A stretch of DNA of 64,000 nt from Streptomyces wedmorensis (GCF_000716445.1 NZ_JNWK01000005.1:372001-436000), one strand, 5' to 3'; shown: positions 26,807 to 35,203, counted from the first letter of the stretch. Translations and numbers: made by a program. Notes: generated by a model not told the origin, from the letters alone.

Positions 26807-27256
26807 ATGAGTGTCGACACGACGACCACCGAGGCGGGCGAGCCGGCCGCGTACTCCGCGGCGGAGGCGGTGCGGCGGATCCTCACGTCCACCGGCGACA
26901 CCTGGGCCGTGGTGGGGCTCTCCTCGAACCAGGCCCGGGCGGCGTACGGCGTGGCGGCGGTCCTCCAGCGCTTCGGGAAGCGGATCGTCCCGGTCCATCC
27001 GAAGGCGGAGACGGTCCACGGCGAGCAGGGGTACGCGTCCCTGGCCGACGTCCCGTTCCCGGTGGACGTCGTCGACGTGTTCGTCAACAGCGACCAGGCG
27101 GGCGGCATCGCCGACGAGGCGGTGGCGATCGGCGCGAAGGCGGTCTGGTTCCAGCTGGGCGTGATGGACGACGACGCCTTCGCCCGCACCCGCGCGGCCG
27201 GCCTCGACATGGTCATGGACCGCTGCCCCGCGATCGAGATCCCCCGCCTCGGCTGA
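26807..27256 (+). CDS. CoA-binding-domain protein (YccU-like)
   Basis: A 149-residue single Rossmann-fold protein of the succinyl-CoA-synthetase CoA-binding type. VVGLSSNQARAAYGVAAVL is the nucleotide loop, VPVHPKAETVHG and VFVNSDQAGGIADEAVAIGAKAVWFQLGV, cut here at AVWFQLGV, follow the YccU pattern. Its function is undefined beyond CoA binding. ATG at 26807 follows GAGGAAAGG. It closes the plus-strand group beginning with the acyl-CoA ligase and ends at a strong terminator. Confidence 0.88.
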   Translation: MSVDTTTTEAGEPAAYSAAEAVRRILTSTGDTWAVVGLSSNQARAAYGVAAVLQRFGKRIVPVHPKAETVHGEQGYASLADVPFPVDVVDVFVNSDQAGGIADEAVAIGAKAVWFQLGVMDDDAFARTRAAGLDMVMDRCPAIEIPRLG

Positions 27257-27265
27257 CCTCAGGGG

Positions 27266-27295
27266 ACGGCCCCGCCGGGCGCCCGGCGGGGCCGT
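27266..27295. terminator. Bidirectional terminator
   Basis: A perfect 30-bp palindrome beginning ACGGCCCCGCCGGGC, followed by TTTCC on the plus strand. It lies between the convergent ends of the CoA-binding gene (27256) and the YbaK gene (27315). Confidence 0.75.
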
Positions 27296-27314
27296 TTCCG
27301 TACCGCCGCCGGGA

Positions 27315-27878
27315 TCAGCCGACGGGGACGCCGAGGCCCTCCAGGACGACCGCGCCCGGCAGCTGCGCGAAGGCCTTGCCGGGCAGGATGAGCTTGCCGC
27401 GGCGGCGGCCGCTGCCGATCAGGACCCATTCGGTGTCGATCACGGCGGCGTCGACGAGCAGGGGCCAGGCGGCGGGGAGGCCGACGGGGGTGATGCCGCC
27501 GTACTCCATGCCGGTCTCGCCGGTCGCGGTGTCCATGGGCGCGAAGGAGGCCTTGCGGGCGCCGAGGTGCTTGCGTACGACCCCGTTGACGTCGACCCTG
27601 GTCGCCGACTTCACCACGCACGCGGCGAGCGTCGTCGTCTCACCCCTCCTGCCCGCGACGACCACGCAGTTGGCGGACGCGTCGAGCAGCGCGGGCCCGT
27701 AGTGCTCCACGAAGACCGCGGTGTCGGCGATGTCCGGATCGGTGTCCACGTACAGCAGCCGGTCGGCCGGGACGGGACCCGTCCAGGCGCGGACGGCCGC
27801 GGCGACGGGGTCGATGAGCAGGTCGAGGTGGTCGGGGGCGGGCCGGGCGTCGTCGAAGTCTCCGATGGGTGCGCGCAT
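27315..27878 (-). CDS. YbaK/EbsC-type aminoacyl-tRNA deacylase
   Basis: A 187-residue protein with the YbaK/prolyl-tRNA-editing fold, which hydrolyses mischarged tRNA. The conserved Lys is in CVVKSATRVDVNG (K about 104), with GGITPVGLP and IGSGRRRGKLILPG. No synthetase domain is attached, so it acts in trans. ATG at 27878 is used; GTG at 27887 is in frame three codons upstream. Which tRNA it proofreads cannot be read from the sequence. Confidence 0.88.
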   Translation of the reverse strand: MRAPIGDFDDARPAPDHLDLLIDPVAAAVRAWTGPVPADRLLYVDTDPDIADTAVFVEHYGPALLDASANCVVVAGRRGETTTLAACVVKSATRVDVNGVVRKHLGARKASFAPMDTATGETGMEYGGITPVGLPAAWPLLVDAAVIDTEWVLIGSGRRRGKLILPGKAFAQLPGAVVLEGLGVPVG

Positions 27879-27922
27879 GCGGGCCACGCTAACAACGCGG
27901 GTCCTGGCGGCGGGTGGCCGTC

Positions 27923-28495
27923 TCAGCGTACGGGTGGGATGGAGACCGCCATCGTCATCTCGGCGGGTTCGGCGCCGTCGTTGCGGTAGACGTGTGCCAC
28001 GTTGGCCTCGAAGACCGCGGAGGTGCCGGCGGGCAGGGTGTGCTCCTCGCCGTCGACGACGAGGGTGAGGACGCCGGCGGTGACGTGCAGGAGCTCGGTC
28101 GTGCCGTCGGGGTGCGGGTCGGAGGCGCTGCCGTCGCCCGGCATGAGGGTCCAGGACCAGAGTTCCAGCGGGCCGCGGGCCTCGGTGCCGACGAGCAGGG
28201 TGGTGTGGCTGCCGGTGGAGGTGGACCACATCCGGACGGCCTGGCCGGGCGGGACGAGGCGGACCTGGGGGCCCTGCTCGTAGTCGAGGAGGGTGGTGAT
28301 GGAGACGCCGAGGGCGTCGGCCAGCTTCACCGTGGTGCCCACGCTGGGGTTCGTGCGGGCCTGCTCGATCTGGATGATCATGCCCCGGCTGACCCCCGCG
28401 CGTGCGGCGAGCGCGTCCAGCGTGAAGCCCCGCTCCTTGCGCCAGCGCTTCAGGTTCCGGGCGAGCGACTGCGTGAGCTGGTCGAGGTCCGACAC
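27923..28495 (-). CDS. XRE-family regulator with C-terminal cupin
   Basis: A 190-residue regulator: HTH-XRE at about 6-62 (LARNLKRWRKERGFTLDALA, recognition GVSRGMIIQIEQ) followed by a small-molecule-binding cupin (about 110-185, HPDGTTELLHVTAGVL). GTG at 28495 with GGACGG upstream is preferred; a TTG at 28528 would add 11 residues but lies inside the operator. The divergent EamA transporter, with two palindromes in the 110-bp gap, is the likely target. Such pairs usually export or sense amino acids or amines. Confidence 0.9.
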   Translation of the reverse strand: MSDLDQLTQSLARNLKRWRKERGFTLDALAARAGVSRGMIIQIEQARTNPSVGTTVKLADALGVSITTLLDYEQGPQVRLVPPGQAVRMWSTSTGSHTTLLVGTEARGPLELWSWTLMPGDGSASDPHPDGTTELLHVTAGVLTLVVDGEEHTLPAGTSAVFEANVAHVYRNDGAEPAEMTMAVSIPPVR

Positions 28496-28521
28496 GTTCC
28501 GTCCAATATTCTGGATGACAG

Positions 28522-28571
28522 AGTTCAATGAACTGAACTACGGTGAGGTGCACCCGATTGTTCACTGAACT
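28522..28571. promoter_or_regulatory. Twin operators of XRE-cupin regulator
   Basis: AGTTCAATGAACT (28522-28534) and TGTTCACTGAACT (28559-28571) share the palindrome GTTCA-N-TGAAC. Their centres are 37 bp apart. The second lies over the probable -35/-10 region of the EamA gene (TGTACT at 28571-28576), the first just upstream of the regulator start. This fits repression of both genes by the XRE-cupin protein. Confidence 0.7.
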
Positions 28572-28605
28572 GTACTGCGTCCCGCCGACGCGACTGCGAG
28601 GATCC

Positions 28606-29469
28606 ATGACCGCCCTGTTCGCCCTGGCCACCAGCCTGCTCTGGGGCCTCGCCGACTTCGGCGGCGGACTGCTCACCCGCCGGATCCCCGCCCTCACGGT
28701 CGTCGTGGTCTCCCAGATCATCGCCGCCCTCGTGCTCGGCGCGATCGTCCTCGCCACCGGAGCGTGGAACGAGGCGGGACCGGAGCTCTGGTACGCCGTC
28801 GGGGCCGGCGTCGTCGGCCCGGCGGCCATGCTCGCCTTCTACAAGGCGCTCGCGCTCGGCCCCATGGGCGTCGTCTCCCCGCTCGGCTCGCTCGGCGTGG
28901 TCGTCCCCGTCTCCGTCGGCCTCCTCGTCGGCGACCGGCCGGGGCTGCTCCAGTTCGCCGGCATCGGCGTGGCGATCCTCGGCGTGGTGCTCGCGGGCGG
29001 CCCCGAACTGCGCGGCGCGCCCGTCCAGCGCCAGGCGGTCCTGCTGACACTGGTCGCCGCGTTCGGCTTCGGTTCGGTGATGGCGCTCATCGCCGAGGCC
29101 TCCACGACCGTGACCGGCCTCTTCCTCGCCCTGTTCGTCCAGCGCGTCACCAACGTCCTGGTGGGCGGCGGCGCCCTGTACGCGTCGGTGAAGCGCGGCG
29201 GTCGCGCCCTCCCGGACGGCGGCCCAGCGGTCGTCCGCGCCGCGCTCCCGGCGCTCGCCTTCGTCGGCCTCGCCGACGTCGCCGCCAACGGCACGTACGC
29301 GATCGCGGCGCAGCAGGGCCCGGTCACCGTCGCCGCCGTCCTGGCCGGCCTCTACCCCGTCGTCACCGCCCTCGCGGCCCGCGGCGTCCTGAAGGAACGC
29401 CTCCGCGCGGTCCAGGCGGCGGGCGCGGGCCTCGCCCTCGTGGGCACGGTCCTGCTCGCGACCGGCTGA
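28606..29469 (+). CDS. EamA/DMT-superfamily transporter
   Basis: A 287-residue inner-membrane permease with ten hydrophobic helices in two EamA repeats (first repeat ends KALALGPMGVVSPLGSLGVV; second ends GPVTVAAVLAGLYPVVTAL). ATG at 28606 follows GAGGATCC. It is unrelated in detail to the EamA protein at 2493-3662. Divergence from the XRE-cupin gene and the shared operators indicate regulated export of a metabolite, identity unknown. Confidence 0.9.
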   Translation: MTALFALATSLLWGLADFGGGLLTRRIPALTVVVVSQIIAALVLGAIVLATGAWNEAGPELWYAVGAGVVGPAAMLAFYKALALGPMGVVSPLGSLGVVVPVSVGLLVGDRPGLLQFAGIGVAILGVVLAGGPELRGAPVQRQAVLLTLVAAFGFGSVMALIAEASTTVTGLFLALFVQRVTNVLVGGGALYASVKRGGRALPDGGPAVVRAALPALAFVGLADVAANGTYAIAAQQGPVTVAAVLAGLYPVVTALAARGVLKERLRAVQAAGAGLALVGTVLLATG

Positions 29470-29972
29470 GCGACGCCTCGCCGATCAGGCCGGCCTCGCG
29501 TCGCCCGGCACGCCCCTGAGCCGGCCCGATCGAGAGGACACCCCCTGGGGAAATCCTCGCGCTGGAGTCGGTAGTGACCAACATCACACCGCACCGGACT
29601 GGTGCTCCACGTCGGCTTCGCAAGCACGTACGGGTCGCCGCGACTTGGCCTGAATCACCCCCACGCACCGCGCCGCGGGACCGCACGGCATCCGCCCGTC
29701 GGCCGCACCCCACGGGCATCGGCCGCACCGCAGGCCCCGGCGACCGGCCGTGAGGATCCCTGCGGGCGAGTGGCCGAGTAACAACCCTGACACATCAGGG
29801 TTGTCCTCAACTCCGCGATGGGCAACACGAGTTGCTCGACGACCGCTGGGCCCGATCCCCCTTTTCAGCGCCACCGGAACCGGCTTAGTTTCACGGGGCT
29901 CTTTCCAGAACTGCCGACCGGTGTCGCGACGCATGGCGACCCTGCGTGAGCAGAGAACCTTGGGGGAATGCA
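29470..29972. promoter_or_regulatory. 503-bp intergenic region with perfect hairpin
   Basis: No credible gene. ACAACCCTGA (29781-29790) and TCAGGGTTGT (29795-29804) are perfect 10-bp arms with a CACA loop, 168 bp before the next start codon. AT content is higher than in the flanking genes. The hairpin could be an operator or attenuator of the downstream glycosidase-like gene. Nothing else stands out. Confidence 0.5.
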
Positions 29973-32447
29973 GTGGCGGACGAGAAGGTGCTTGACGCCC
30001 AGAAATGGGTGAACGCGACGTACGGTTCCGTGGCGGGCTACGTGCGCTGCCCGGAGGACGGCAGAACCGGCTGGTCGACCATGAACTCCCTGATCATGGG
30101 TCTCCAGACCGAGCTGGGCATCTCCCCGGTGGTGGCGAGCTTCGGCCCCACCACCATGAGCAAGCTCCAGGCGCTCGGCGACATCGGCTTCGGCTGGAAC
30201 AAGAACGCCAACATCGTGCGGATCATCCAGCACGGCCTGTTCTGCAAGGGCTACTGGGGCGCCAACGGCTTCGGCGAGTTCGGCGCGGTCACCACGGAGG
30301 CGGTCAAGTCCCTCCGCGTCAACATGGGCCTCCCCGACGGCGGCATGGGCACCGCGGGCGGCACGGTCACGCCCAAGATCTTCAAGTGCATCCTGAACAT
30401 GGACGCGTACGTCGTCGTGGCCGGGGGAACCGAGAAGATCCGGAACATCCAGCAGTGGCTCAACGGCCGCTACTGGCAGCGGGACGCCTACTCGATCGGC
30501 CCGTGCGACGGCATCTACTCCCGGGACGTGCAGAAGTCCCTGGTGATCGCCATCCAGTACGAACTGGGCCTCACCCCCAACGGCAACTTCGGCCCCGGCA
30601 CGCAGGCCGGCCTGAAGACCCGCACCGTGCGCGAGGGCAGCTCCGGCATCTTCGTCGAGCTCTTCACCGCCGCCTGCGTCTTCAACGAGCCGGTGATCCT
30701 GCGCGGCCTCAACGACGAGGAGGTCCGGACCACCTTCAAGAGCACCTTCGACTCGAAGACGAAGGAGTTCGTCCAGATCTTCCAGACGTTCTCCCAGCTG
30801 TACAGCCAGGGCGACGCCAACTACGGCGTGGGCGAGTTCGACACCTGGGCTCAGCTGCTGGTGTCCATGGGGAACGCGGACCGGAAGGCGACCGCCTCGG
30901 ACACGCGGTTCGAGATCACCCCGTCCCGCGCCCGCTGGCTGTGGGACAACGGCTACCGCATGGTCGGCCGCTACCTGTACGACCCGCCGGGGTCCACCCT
31001 CGACAAGGAGATCAAGCCCGGCGAGCTGAACACCATCTTCAGCGAGGGCCTGCGGGTCTTCCCCATCTACCAGGACAACGCGCGGCAGCTGTCGGACTTC
31101 ACGTACACCCAGGGCTTCCAGCACGCCCTCAACGCACACGACCTGGCCTCCGGGTACGGCTTCAACCGGGGCACGACGATCTACTTCGCGGTCGACTACG
31201 ACGCCCAGCAGTGGGAGATCGACGGCCAGCCGCAGGGCATCGTGGCCTACTTCAACGGCGTGGTGGCCGGCCTCGCGAGCAGGGGCAAGAAGTACTTCCA
31301 CGGCGTCTACGGCTCCCGCAACGTCTGTATCAACGTCACCGCCAAGACCGGGGCGCGCTTCTCCTTCGTGTCCGGCATGTCCTGGGGCTTCTCCGGCAAC
31401 CTCGGCTACCCCCTGCCCTCCAACTGGGCCATCAACCAGATCAAGGAGTTCCAGGTCACCAACGGCGCGGACGTCTTCGACCTGGACCGGGACGTCTGGC
31501 GCGTGGGGGCCGAGCCCGGCGTCAGCTCGGTCAACAACACGGGCGGTCCCGCCGACGCGTACATCGCCTACGTGCAGCGGCTCCTCAACCACGCCAACGC
31601 CTACAAGTCGGCGAACAACGTCGGGACCAACGCGAGCCGCCTGGTGATGGAGTACATCCGTCACGAGAAGTACCAGGGCCTGCAGTGGTGGTGGCTGGCC
31701 GACAGCTACGACGAGGGCTTCGTGTCGTACTGCAACGCCCGCGGCGAGTACGTGCAGAACTCCTTCACGGACCCCATCACGGGCTACGAGCTCGACGCCA
31801 CCCACCTGATGGCCACGGCGAACGGCTTCCTGGAGAACTCCGACCCGGCCGACAAGAAGGAGTCCACGGGCGGCGACATCGCCGGCTGGGGCGGCGACAT
31901 CATGACCTTCTGGGCGAACTGGCGGAACTCGGTGGACGAGTACGCCTCGCCGCTCACGTTCACCCAGGCCAAACTGGCCGTCCCCGGTGTCGTCTCCAGC
32001 TTCGGCTACACCGACATGATCGAGGACGTCGACGGCTACCTGCTCGCCAAGTACGTCGCCGGCGGCGGCGACATCGTCGCCTGGATGAACGGCCACTACA
32101 ACGGCGGCGGCGGCCTGACCCGCTTCCGCACCCACTTCGACCGGCGCTGGGGGAACGCCACCGACGCGCGCGCCTGCTGCTGGGACGTCCTCGCCGGCCC
32201 CTCCGACGTCACCGTCAACGCGGCCCGGCTCGCGCTCATCACGGGCGCCGGCGCCGCCCTCCCGGCCGACTACGTCCTGCTCCCGGGCAACACGGAGAAG
32301 CTCGCCCTCTTCTGCCAGGGCTTCACCGATCGCCAGCTCTCCCTGATCGGCCTGGAGAACAGCCTCGCCGCCCAGTTCAAGGAGAACCTCGCCACCTACC
32401 GCAAGCAGGCGGCGCAGCGGGCGTCACAACGGGGGGCCGCCCGATAG
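29973..32447 (+). CDS. DUF1906 glycoside-hydrolase-like protein with peptidoglycan-binding-like repeats
   Basis: An 824-residue protein. Residues 1-220 hold three peptidoglycan-binding-like units (VLDAQKWVNATYG; IVRIIQHGLFCKGYWGANG; IRNIQQWLNGRYW...GPCDGIYSRDVQKSL, each ending in FGPxT/TTEAVKSL-like turns). Residues about 310-520 are a DUF1906/Rv2525c-like TIM barrel (GYRMVGRYLYDPP, TTIYFAVDYDAQ, YFHGVYGSRNVC). The rest is unassigned. No signal peptide is visible, unusual for a wall-active protein. GTG at 29973 follows GGGGGA; a GTG at 29946 lacks such a site. Two small genes for a membrane and a Tat-exported protein follow, suggesting a cell-envelope role. Confidence 0.85.
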   Translation: MADEKVLDAQKWVNATYGSVAGYVRCPEDGRTGWSTMNSLIMGLQTELGISPVVASFGPTTMSKLQALGDIGFGWNKNANIVRIIQHGLFCKGYWGANGFGEFGAVTTEAVKSLRVNMGLPDGGMGTAGGTVTPKIFKCILNMDAYVVVAGGTEKIRNIQQWLNGRYWQRDAYSIGPCDGIYSRDVQKSLVIAIQYELGLTPNGNFGPGTQAGLKTRTVREGSSGIFVELFTAACVFNEPVILRGLNDEEVRTTFKSTFDSKTKEFVQIFQTFSQLYSQGDANYGVGEFDTWAQLLVSMGNADRKATASDTRFEITPSRARWLWDNGYRMVGRYLYDPPGSTLDKEIKPGELNTIFSEGLRVFPIYQDNARQLSDFTYTQGFQHALNAHDLASGYGFNRGTTIYFAVDYDAQQWEIDGQPQGIVAYFNGVVAGLASRGKKYFHGVYGSRNVCINVTAKTGARFSFVSGMSWGFSGNLGYPLPSNWAINQIKEFQVTNGADVFDLDRDVWRVGAEPGVSSVNNTGGPADAYIAYVQRLLNHANAYKSANNVGTNASRLVMEYIRHEKYQGLQWWWLADSYDEGFVSYCNARGEYVQNSFTDPITGYELDATHLMATANGFLENSDPADKKESTGGDIAGWGGDIMTFWANWRNSVDEYASPLTFTQAKLAVPGVVSSFGYTDMIEDVDGYLLAKYVAGGGDIVAWMNGHYNGGGGLTRFRTHFDRRWGNATDARACCWDVLAGPSDVTVNAARLALITGAGAALPADYVLLPGNTEKLALFCQGFTDRQLSLIGLENSLAAQFKENLATYRKQAAQRASQRGAAR

Positions 32448-32529
32448 ACGCGGACATCACGAGGGGCGCGGCGGCCGGGAGGTGGCGCGATAGCGCCGGG
32501 CCGCCGCGGGGGACGTGCAGGCTTGCCCC

Positions 32530-32952
32530 ATGGTGATCCTCCTCCTTCCGGTCCTCATCCCCCTCCTCGTCGCGTTCGTGTTCTGGCTCCGTCCGCTGTT
32601 CGCCGGAACCTGGCGCCGCAGCCCCGGCTGGTTCGTCTGGAGCGCGCTGCTCCTGCTGGTGGCGACCGGGGTCACGTACCTCATCGGCTCCCTGGCCGGG
32701 GCGTCGCTCGACCCGGAGGAGGCCTGCAACAACGCGGGGCAGACCTACGACCGGGCCTACCGCCGGGCGAACTTCGACGAGTACACGCAGTGGTTCCCGC
32801 TGCACGACAAGTGCAACGCGGGGTACGACCTGGTCCCGGCCTGGGTGAACCCGACCCTGGTCGTGCTTCCCGCCGTGGCGCTCGTCTGCCTGGCCTACGC
32901 GATACGACTGGCCGTCACCCGAAGCCGTACCGAGAAGAAGGGCACGTCATGA
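32530..32952 (+). CDS. Small membrane protein
   Basis: A 140-residue protein with three hydrophobic segments: 1-22, about 35-58 (FVWSALLLLVATGVTYLIGS) and about 104-126 (LVVLPAVALVCLAYAIRLAV). A 45-residue loop with two Cys (EEACNNAG, HDKCNAG) lies between the second and third and would face the exterior if the N-terminus is inside. No family is recognised. It overlaps the next start codon by ATGA, so it is translationally coupled to the M15-like protein. Confidence 0.8.
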   Translation: MVILLLPVLIPLLVAFVFWLRPLFAGTWRRSPGWFVWSALLLLVATGVTYLIGSLAGASLDPEEACNNAGQTYDRAYRRANFDEYTQWFPLHDKCNAGYDLVPAWVNPTLVVLPAVALVCLAYAIRLAVTRSRTEKKGTS

Positions 32953-33635
32953 ACGATCTGAGCCGACGCCGTGTGCTCGGCGCCGCCGGAAGTGTGGCCG
33001 GCGCGGCCGCACTCGGATTCCTGGACCTGACCCCGGCGGCAGCCGCCACGCCGGGCGCGCAGGCCGGCCCGGAGCCGACGCCGACCACCTGGCGCGGCAG
33101 CCGTTCGGCCAACGGCTGGAAGATCCTCGAAGAGGCCGCCGCGCACCCCATCGAGGGCAGCGGTCTCACCGTACGCCTGGCCGGCGGCGACGCCGCGACG
33201 ATCCTGCTCCACGTCGCCCGTCGCTTCCACTACGAGATCGACGAACTGCGCACGGGGGACGTGACGGGGCACACCACGTCCCGCTCCGTCCGCCGGCCGC
33301 ACGAGTCGAACTACCTGTCGGGCTCGGCCATCGCCATCCGCTCGTACGCCTACCCGCTGGGCGTACGGGGCGGGCTGTACGCGCACGAGCAGGTCGTGGT
33401 GCGGGACATCCTGGCCGAGCTGGACGGCGTCGTCGCCTGGGGCGGCGACCTGGCATCGCCCCAGGAGTCGCACTTCGAGCTGGCCCTCGCGCCGACCCAC
33501 CCCAAGGTGCGCGGCGTGGCCCGCAAGCTGCGGGGTTGGCGTGACACCCCTGGTCAGGGGGCCGGGACGATCGACGCGTTCGCCCCGGAGCGACTGGCGA
33601 GCGCCCAGGCGTTCACCAGCCGCAGCGCCCGGTAG
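32949..33635 (+). CDS. Tat-exported M15/VanY-like protein with degenerate metal site
   Basis: A 228-residue exported protein. The twin-arginine signal SRRRVLGAAGSVAGAAALGF is followed by cleavage near AAA. The mature part resembles M15 D-Ala-D-Ala carboxypeptidases: RRPHESNYLSGSAIAIRSYAYPLG aligns with the family's SxHxxGxAxD block (quoted here as NYLSGSAIAI), then VVAWGGDLASPQESHFEL with the final His. In the first block the zinc His is replaced and the Asp is Ala, so hydrolysis is doubtful. It may bind wall peptides without cutting them. Last gene of the three-gene cluster. Confidence 0.78.
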   Translation: MNDLSRRRVLGAAGSVAGAAALGFLDLTPAAAATPGAQAGPEPTPTTWRGSRSANGWKILEEAAAHPIEGSGLTVRLAGGDAATILLHVARRFHYEIDELRTGDVTGHTTSRSVRRPHESNYLSGSAIAIRSYAYPLGVRGGLYAHEQVVVRDILAELDGVVAWGGDLASPQESHFELALAPTHPKVRGVARKLRGWRDTPGQGAGTIDAFAPERLASAQAFTSRSAR

Positions 33636-33658
33636 GAGCGAGCGCTCCCCCAGCCACC

Positions 33659-33728
33659 CCTAGGGCCTGTCCGGAAAGCAGCGCCGTCTGCCCGCGAGCC
33701 AGGCGGGACTTTCCGGACAGGCCCTAGG
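33659..33728. repeat. 70-bp element with perfect 20-bp inverted ends
   Basis: CCTAGGGCCTGTCCGGAAAG (33659-33678) is repeated inverted at 33709-33728 around a 30-nt centre that contains a smaller CCCGC/GCGGG stem. The right arm contains the stop codon of the convergent acyltransferase. It can fold into a very stable hairpin and would terminate both flanking genes. The GGGCCTGTCCGGAAAG end also looks like a transposon terminus, so a miniature inverted-repeat element is the alternative. Confidence 0.7.
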
Positions 33729-34479
33729 AGGACGTGGCCGCCTGATCGGCTTCCCAGGCCGCGAGCGCGGCGAGCTGTTCCGGCGTCACGTCCTCCGGGA
33801 TCGGCCTGGGGGTCGGGGTCCGCAGCGGCGGCTGCCAGCCCTTCTCGGGGTCCCAGCTGCGGACGACCCGGGCCGGGGCGCCCGCCACGACCGAGTGGTC
33901 GGGCACTTCGCCGCGGACGACCGCGCCGGCCGCGACGACCACGTTCCGGCCGATCCGCGCGCCCGGCAGGATCACCGATCCCGTGCCGAGCCAGCAGCCG
34001 GGGCCGATCGAGACCGGTTCCGAGCGGGGCCACTGGCGGCCGATGGGCTCGTCGGGGTCGTCGTAGCTGTGGTTGGTCGAGGTGATGTAGACGTACGGGC
34101 CGCAGTAGGTGTTCGAGCCGATCGTCACCGTCGTGTCGGCGATGACGTGGCTGCCGCGCCCGAGGACCACCCCGTCGCCGAGGGTCAGGACGGTCTCCGT
34201 GCCCAGGTCGAGGTCCGGCAGCATGCCCGCCGTCAGCGTGACCTGCTCGGCGATGATGCAGCACTCGCCGATCTCGATCCACCGCTCGCCGAAGACCGTG
34301 CCCTGCGGGAAGGCGAGCCGGGTGCCCGCGCCGAGTCGGCGGAACCGCAGCCGCCCGGGATGCTCGGCCGTGACGGAACCGGCCCGCTGCGCCCAGCGCC
34401 AGCCGCCTTGCACGGCACGGGCGACGACCCGGCGCCGCCAGGCGGCGAGGGATGAGAACGTGTTTCTGTTCCTGGGCAC
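33724..34479 (-). CDS. Hexapeptide-repeat (left-handed beta-helix) acyltransferase
   Basis: A 251-residue acyltransferase of the maltose/xenobiotic acetyltransferase type. Left-handed beta-helix repeats run from about 65 to 205 (IEIGECCIIAEQVTLTAG, VTIGSNTYCGPYVYITSTNH, IGPGCWLGTGSVILPGARIG). The catalytic His is probably in TSTNHSYDD. The helix ends in VPDHSVVAGAPARVV, typical of the family. GTG at 34479. A TAG stop lies inside the inverted-repeat element. Acceptor unknown. Confidence 0.85.
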   Translation of the reverse strand: MPRNRNTFSSLAAWRRRVVARAVQGGWRWAQRAGSVTAEHPGRLRFRRLGAGTRLAFPQGTVFGERWIEIGECCIIAEQVTLTAGMLPDLDLGTETVLTLGDGVVLGRGSHVIADTTVTIGSNTYCGPYVYITSTNHSYDDPDEPIGRQWPRSEPVSIGPGCWLGTGSVILPGARIGRNVVVAAGAVVRGEVPDHSVVAGAPARVVRSWDPEKGWQPPLRTPTPRPIPEDVTPEQLAALAAWEADQAATSS

Positions 34480-34610
34480 CCGGCCACCGTAGTCGGCGCC
34501 GTCGTACCTGATCAGTGCGGTGCGCTGTGATGTCCGTCATGAGCACGCAATAGGCTGCGGCCGAGGTGTCCACCGGGCGCGACACGACGGCTGACGATCA
34601 GGAGCGAACC

Positions 34611-35138
34611 ATGACAGAGGCGTTGATCAAGGGTGTGGGCGGCAAGGAGCCGCTGATCGACCCGACCGCCTTCACCGCCCCGACCTCCGTGGTGCTCGGC
34701 GAGGTCACGCTCGGCGCCCGCGCCAGCATCTGGTACCACACGGTGCTGCGGGCCGACTGCGGACCCATCTCCATCGGCGAGGACTCCAACATCCAGGACA
34801 ACAGCACGGTCCACGTCGACCCCGGCTTCCCCGTGTCCATCGGCGACCGGGTGACCGTCGGCCACAACGCGACCGTGCACGGCTGCGTCATCGAGGACGA
34901 CGTGCTCGTCGGCATGGGCGCGACGGTCCTCAACGGGGCCCGGATCGGTGCCGGCTCGCTCGTCGCCGCCCAGGCGCTGGTGCCGCAGGGCATGGAGATC
35001 CCGCCGGGCTCGCTGGTGGCGGGCGTGCCGGCGAAGGTGCGCCGTCCGCTCACCGACGAGGAGAAGGCGGGCATCAAGCTGAACGCCGAGATGTACCTGC
35101 TGCTCGCCAAGGGCCACGCCGAGGCCTTCGAGGCCTGA
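34611..35138 (+). CDS. Gamma-class carbonic anhydrase-like protein
   Basis: A 175-residue left-handed beta-helix protein of the gamma-carbonic-anhydrase/PaaY group. The three zinc-ligand His are present: H68 (STVHV), H85 and H90 (GHNATVHG). Trimers of this family hydrate CO2 or lack activity, and the sequence alone does not separate these. ATG at 34611 follows GGAGCGAA. Not obviously in an operon; a strong bidirectional terminator follows. Confidence 0.9.
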   Translation: MTEALIKGVGGKEPLIDPTAFTAPTSVVLGEVTLGARASIWYHTVLRADCGPISIGEDSNIQDNSTVHVDPGFPVSIGDRVTVGHNATVHGCVIEDDVLVGMGATVLNGARIGAGSLVAAQALVPQGMEIPPGSLVAGVPAKVRRPLTDEEKAGIKLNAEMYLLLAKGHAEAFEA

Positions 35139-35147
35139 GCCCCGGTA

Positions 35148-35189
35148 CGCCGGAGGGCGGCGCCCGTCTCCGGGTGCCGCCCTCCGGCG
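35148..35189. terminator. Bidirectional terminator
   Basis: Perfect 14-bp arms CGCCGGAGGGCGGC (35148-35161) and GCCGCCCTCCGGCG (35176-35189) lie between the convergent carbonic-anhydrase and DedA genes. Confidence 0.8.
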
Positions 35190-35203
35190 CGTACGCTCCG
35201 GGG

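Noticed and set aside
29865..32135. Minus-strand frame opposite the glycosidase-like gene
   Set aside because: Val/Gly/Asp-rich antisense product with no recognisable domain.
35148..35189. Mobile miniature element
   Set aside because: The 14-bp arms and convergent placement fit an ordinary bidirectional terminator, and no IS-like ends are seen.
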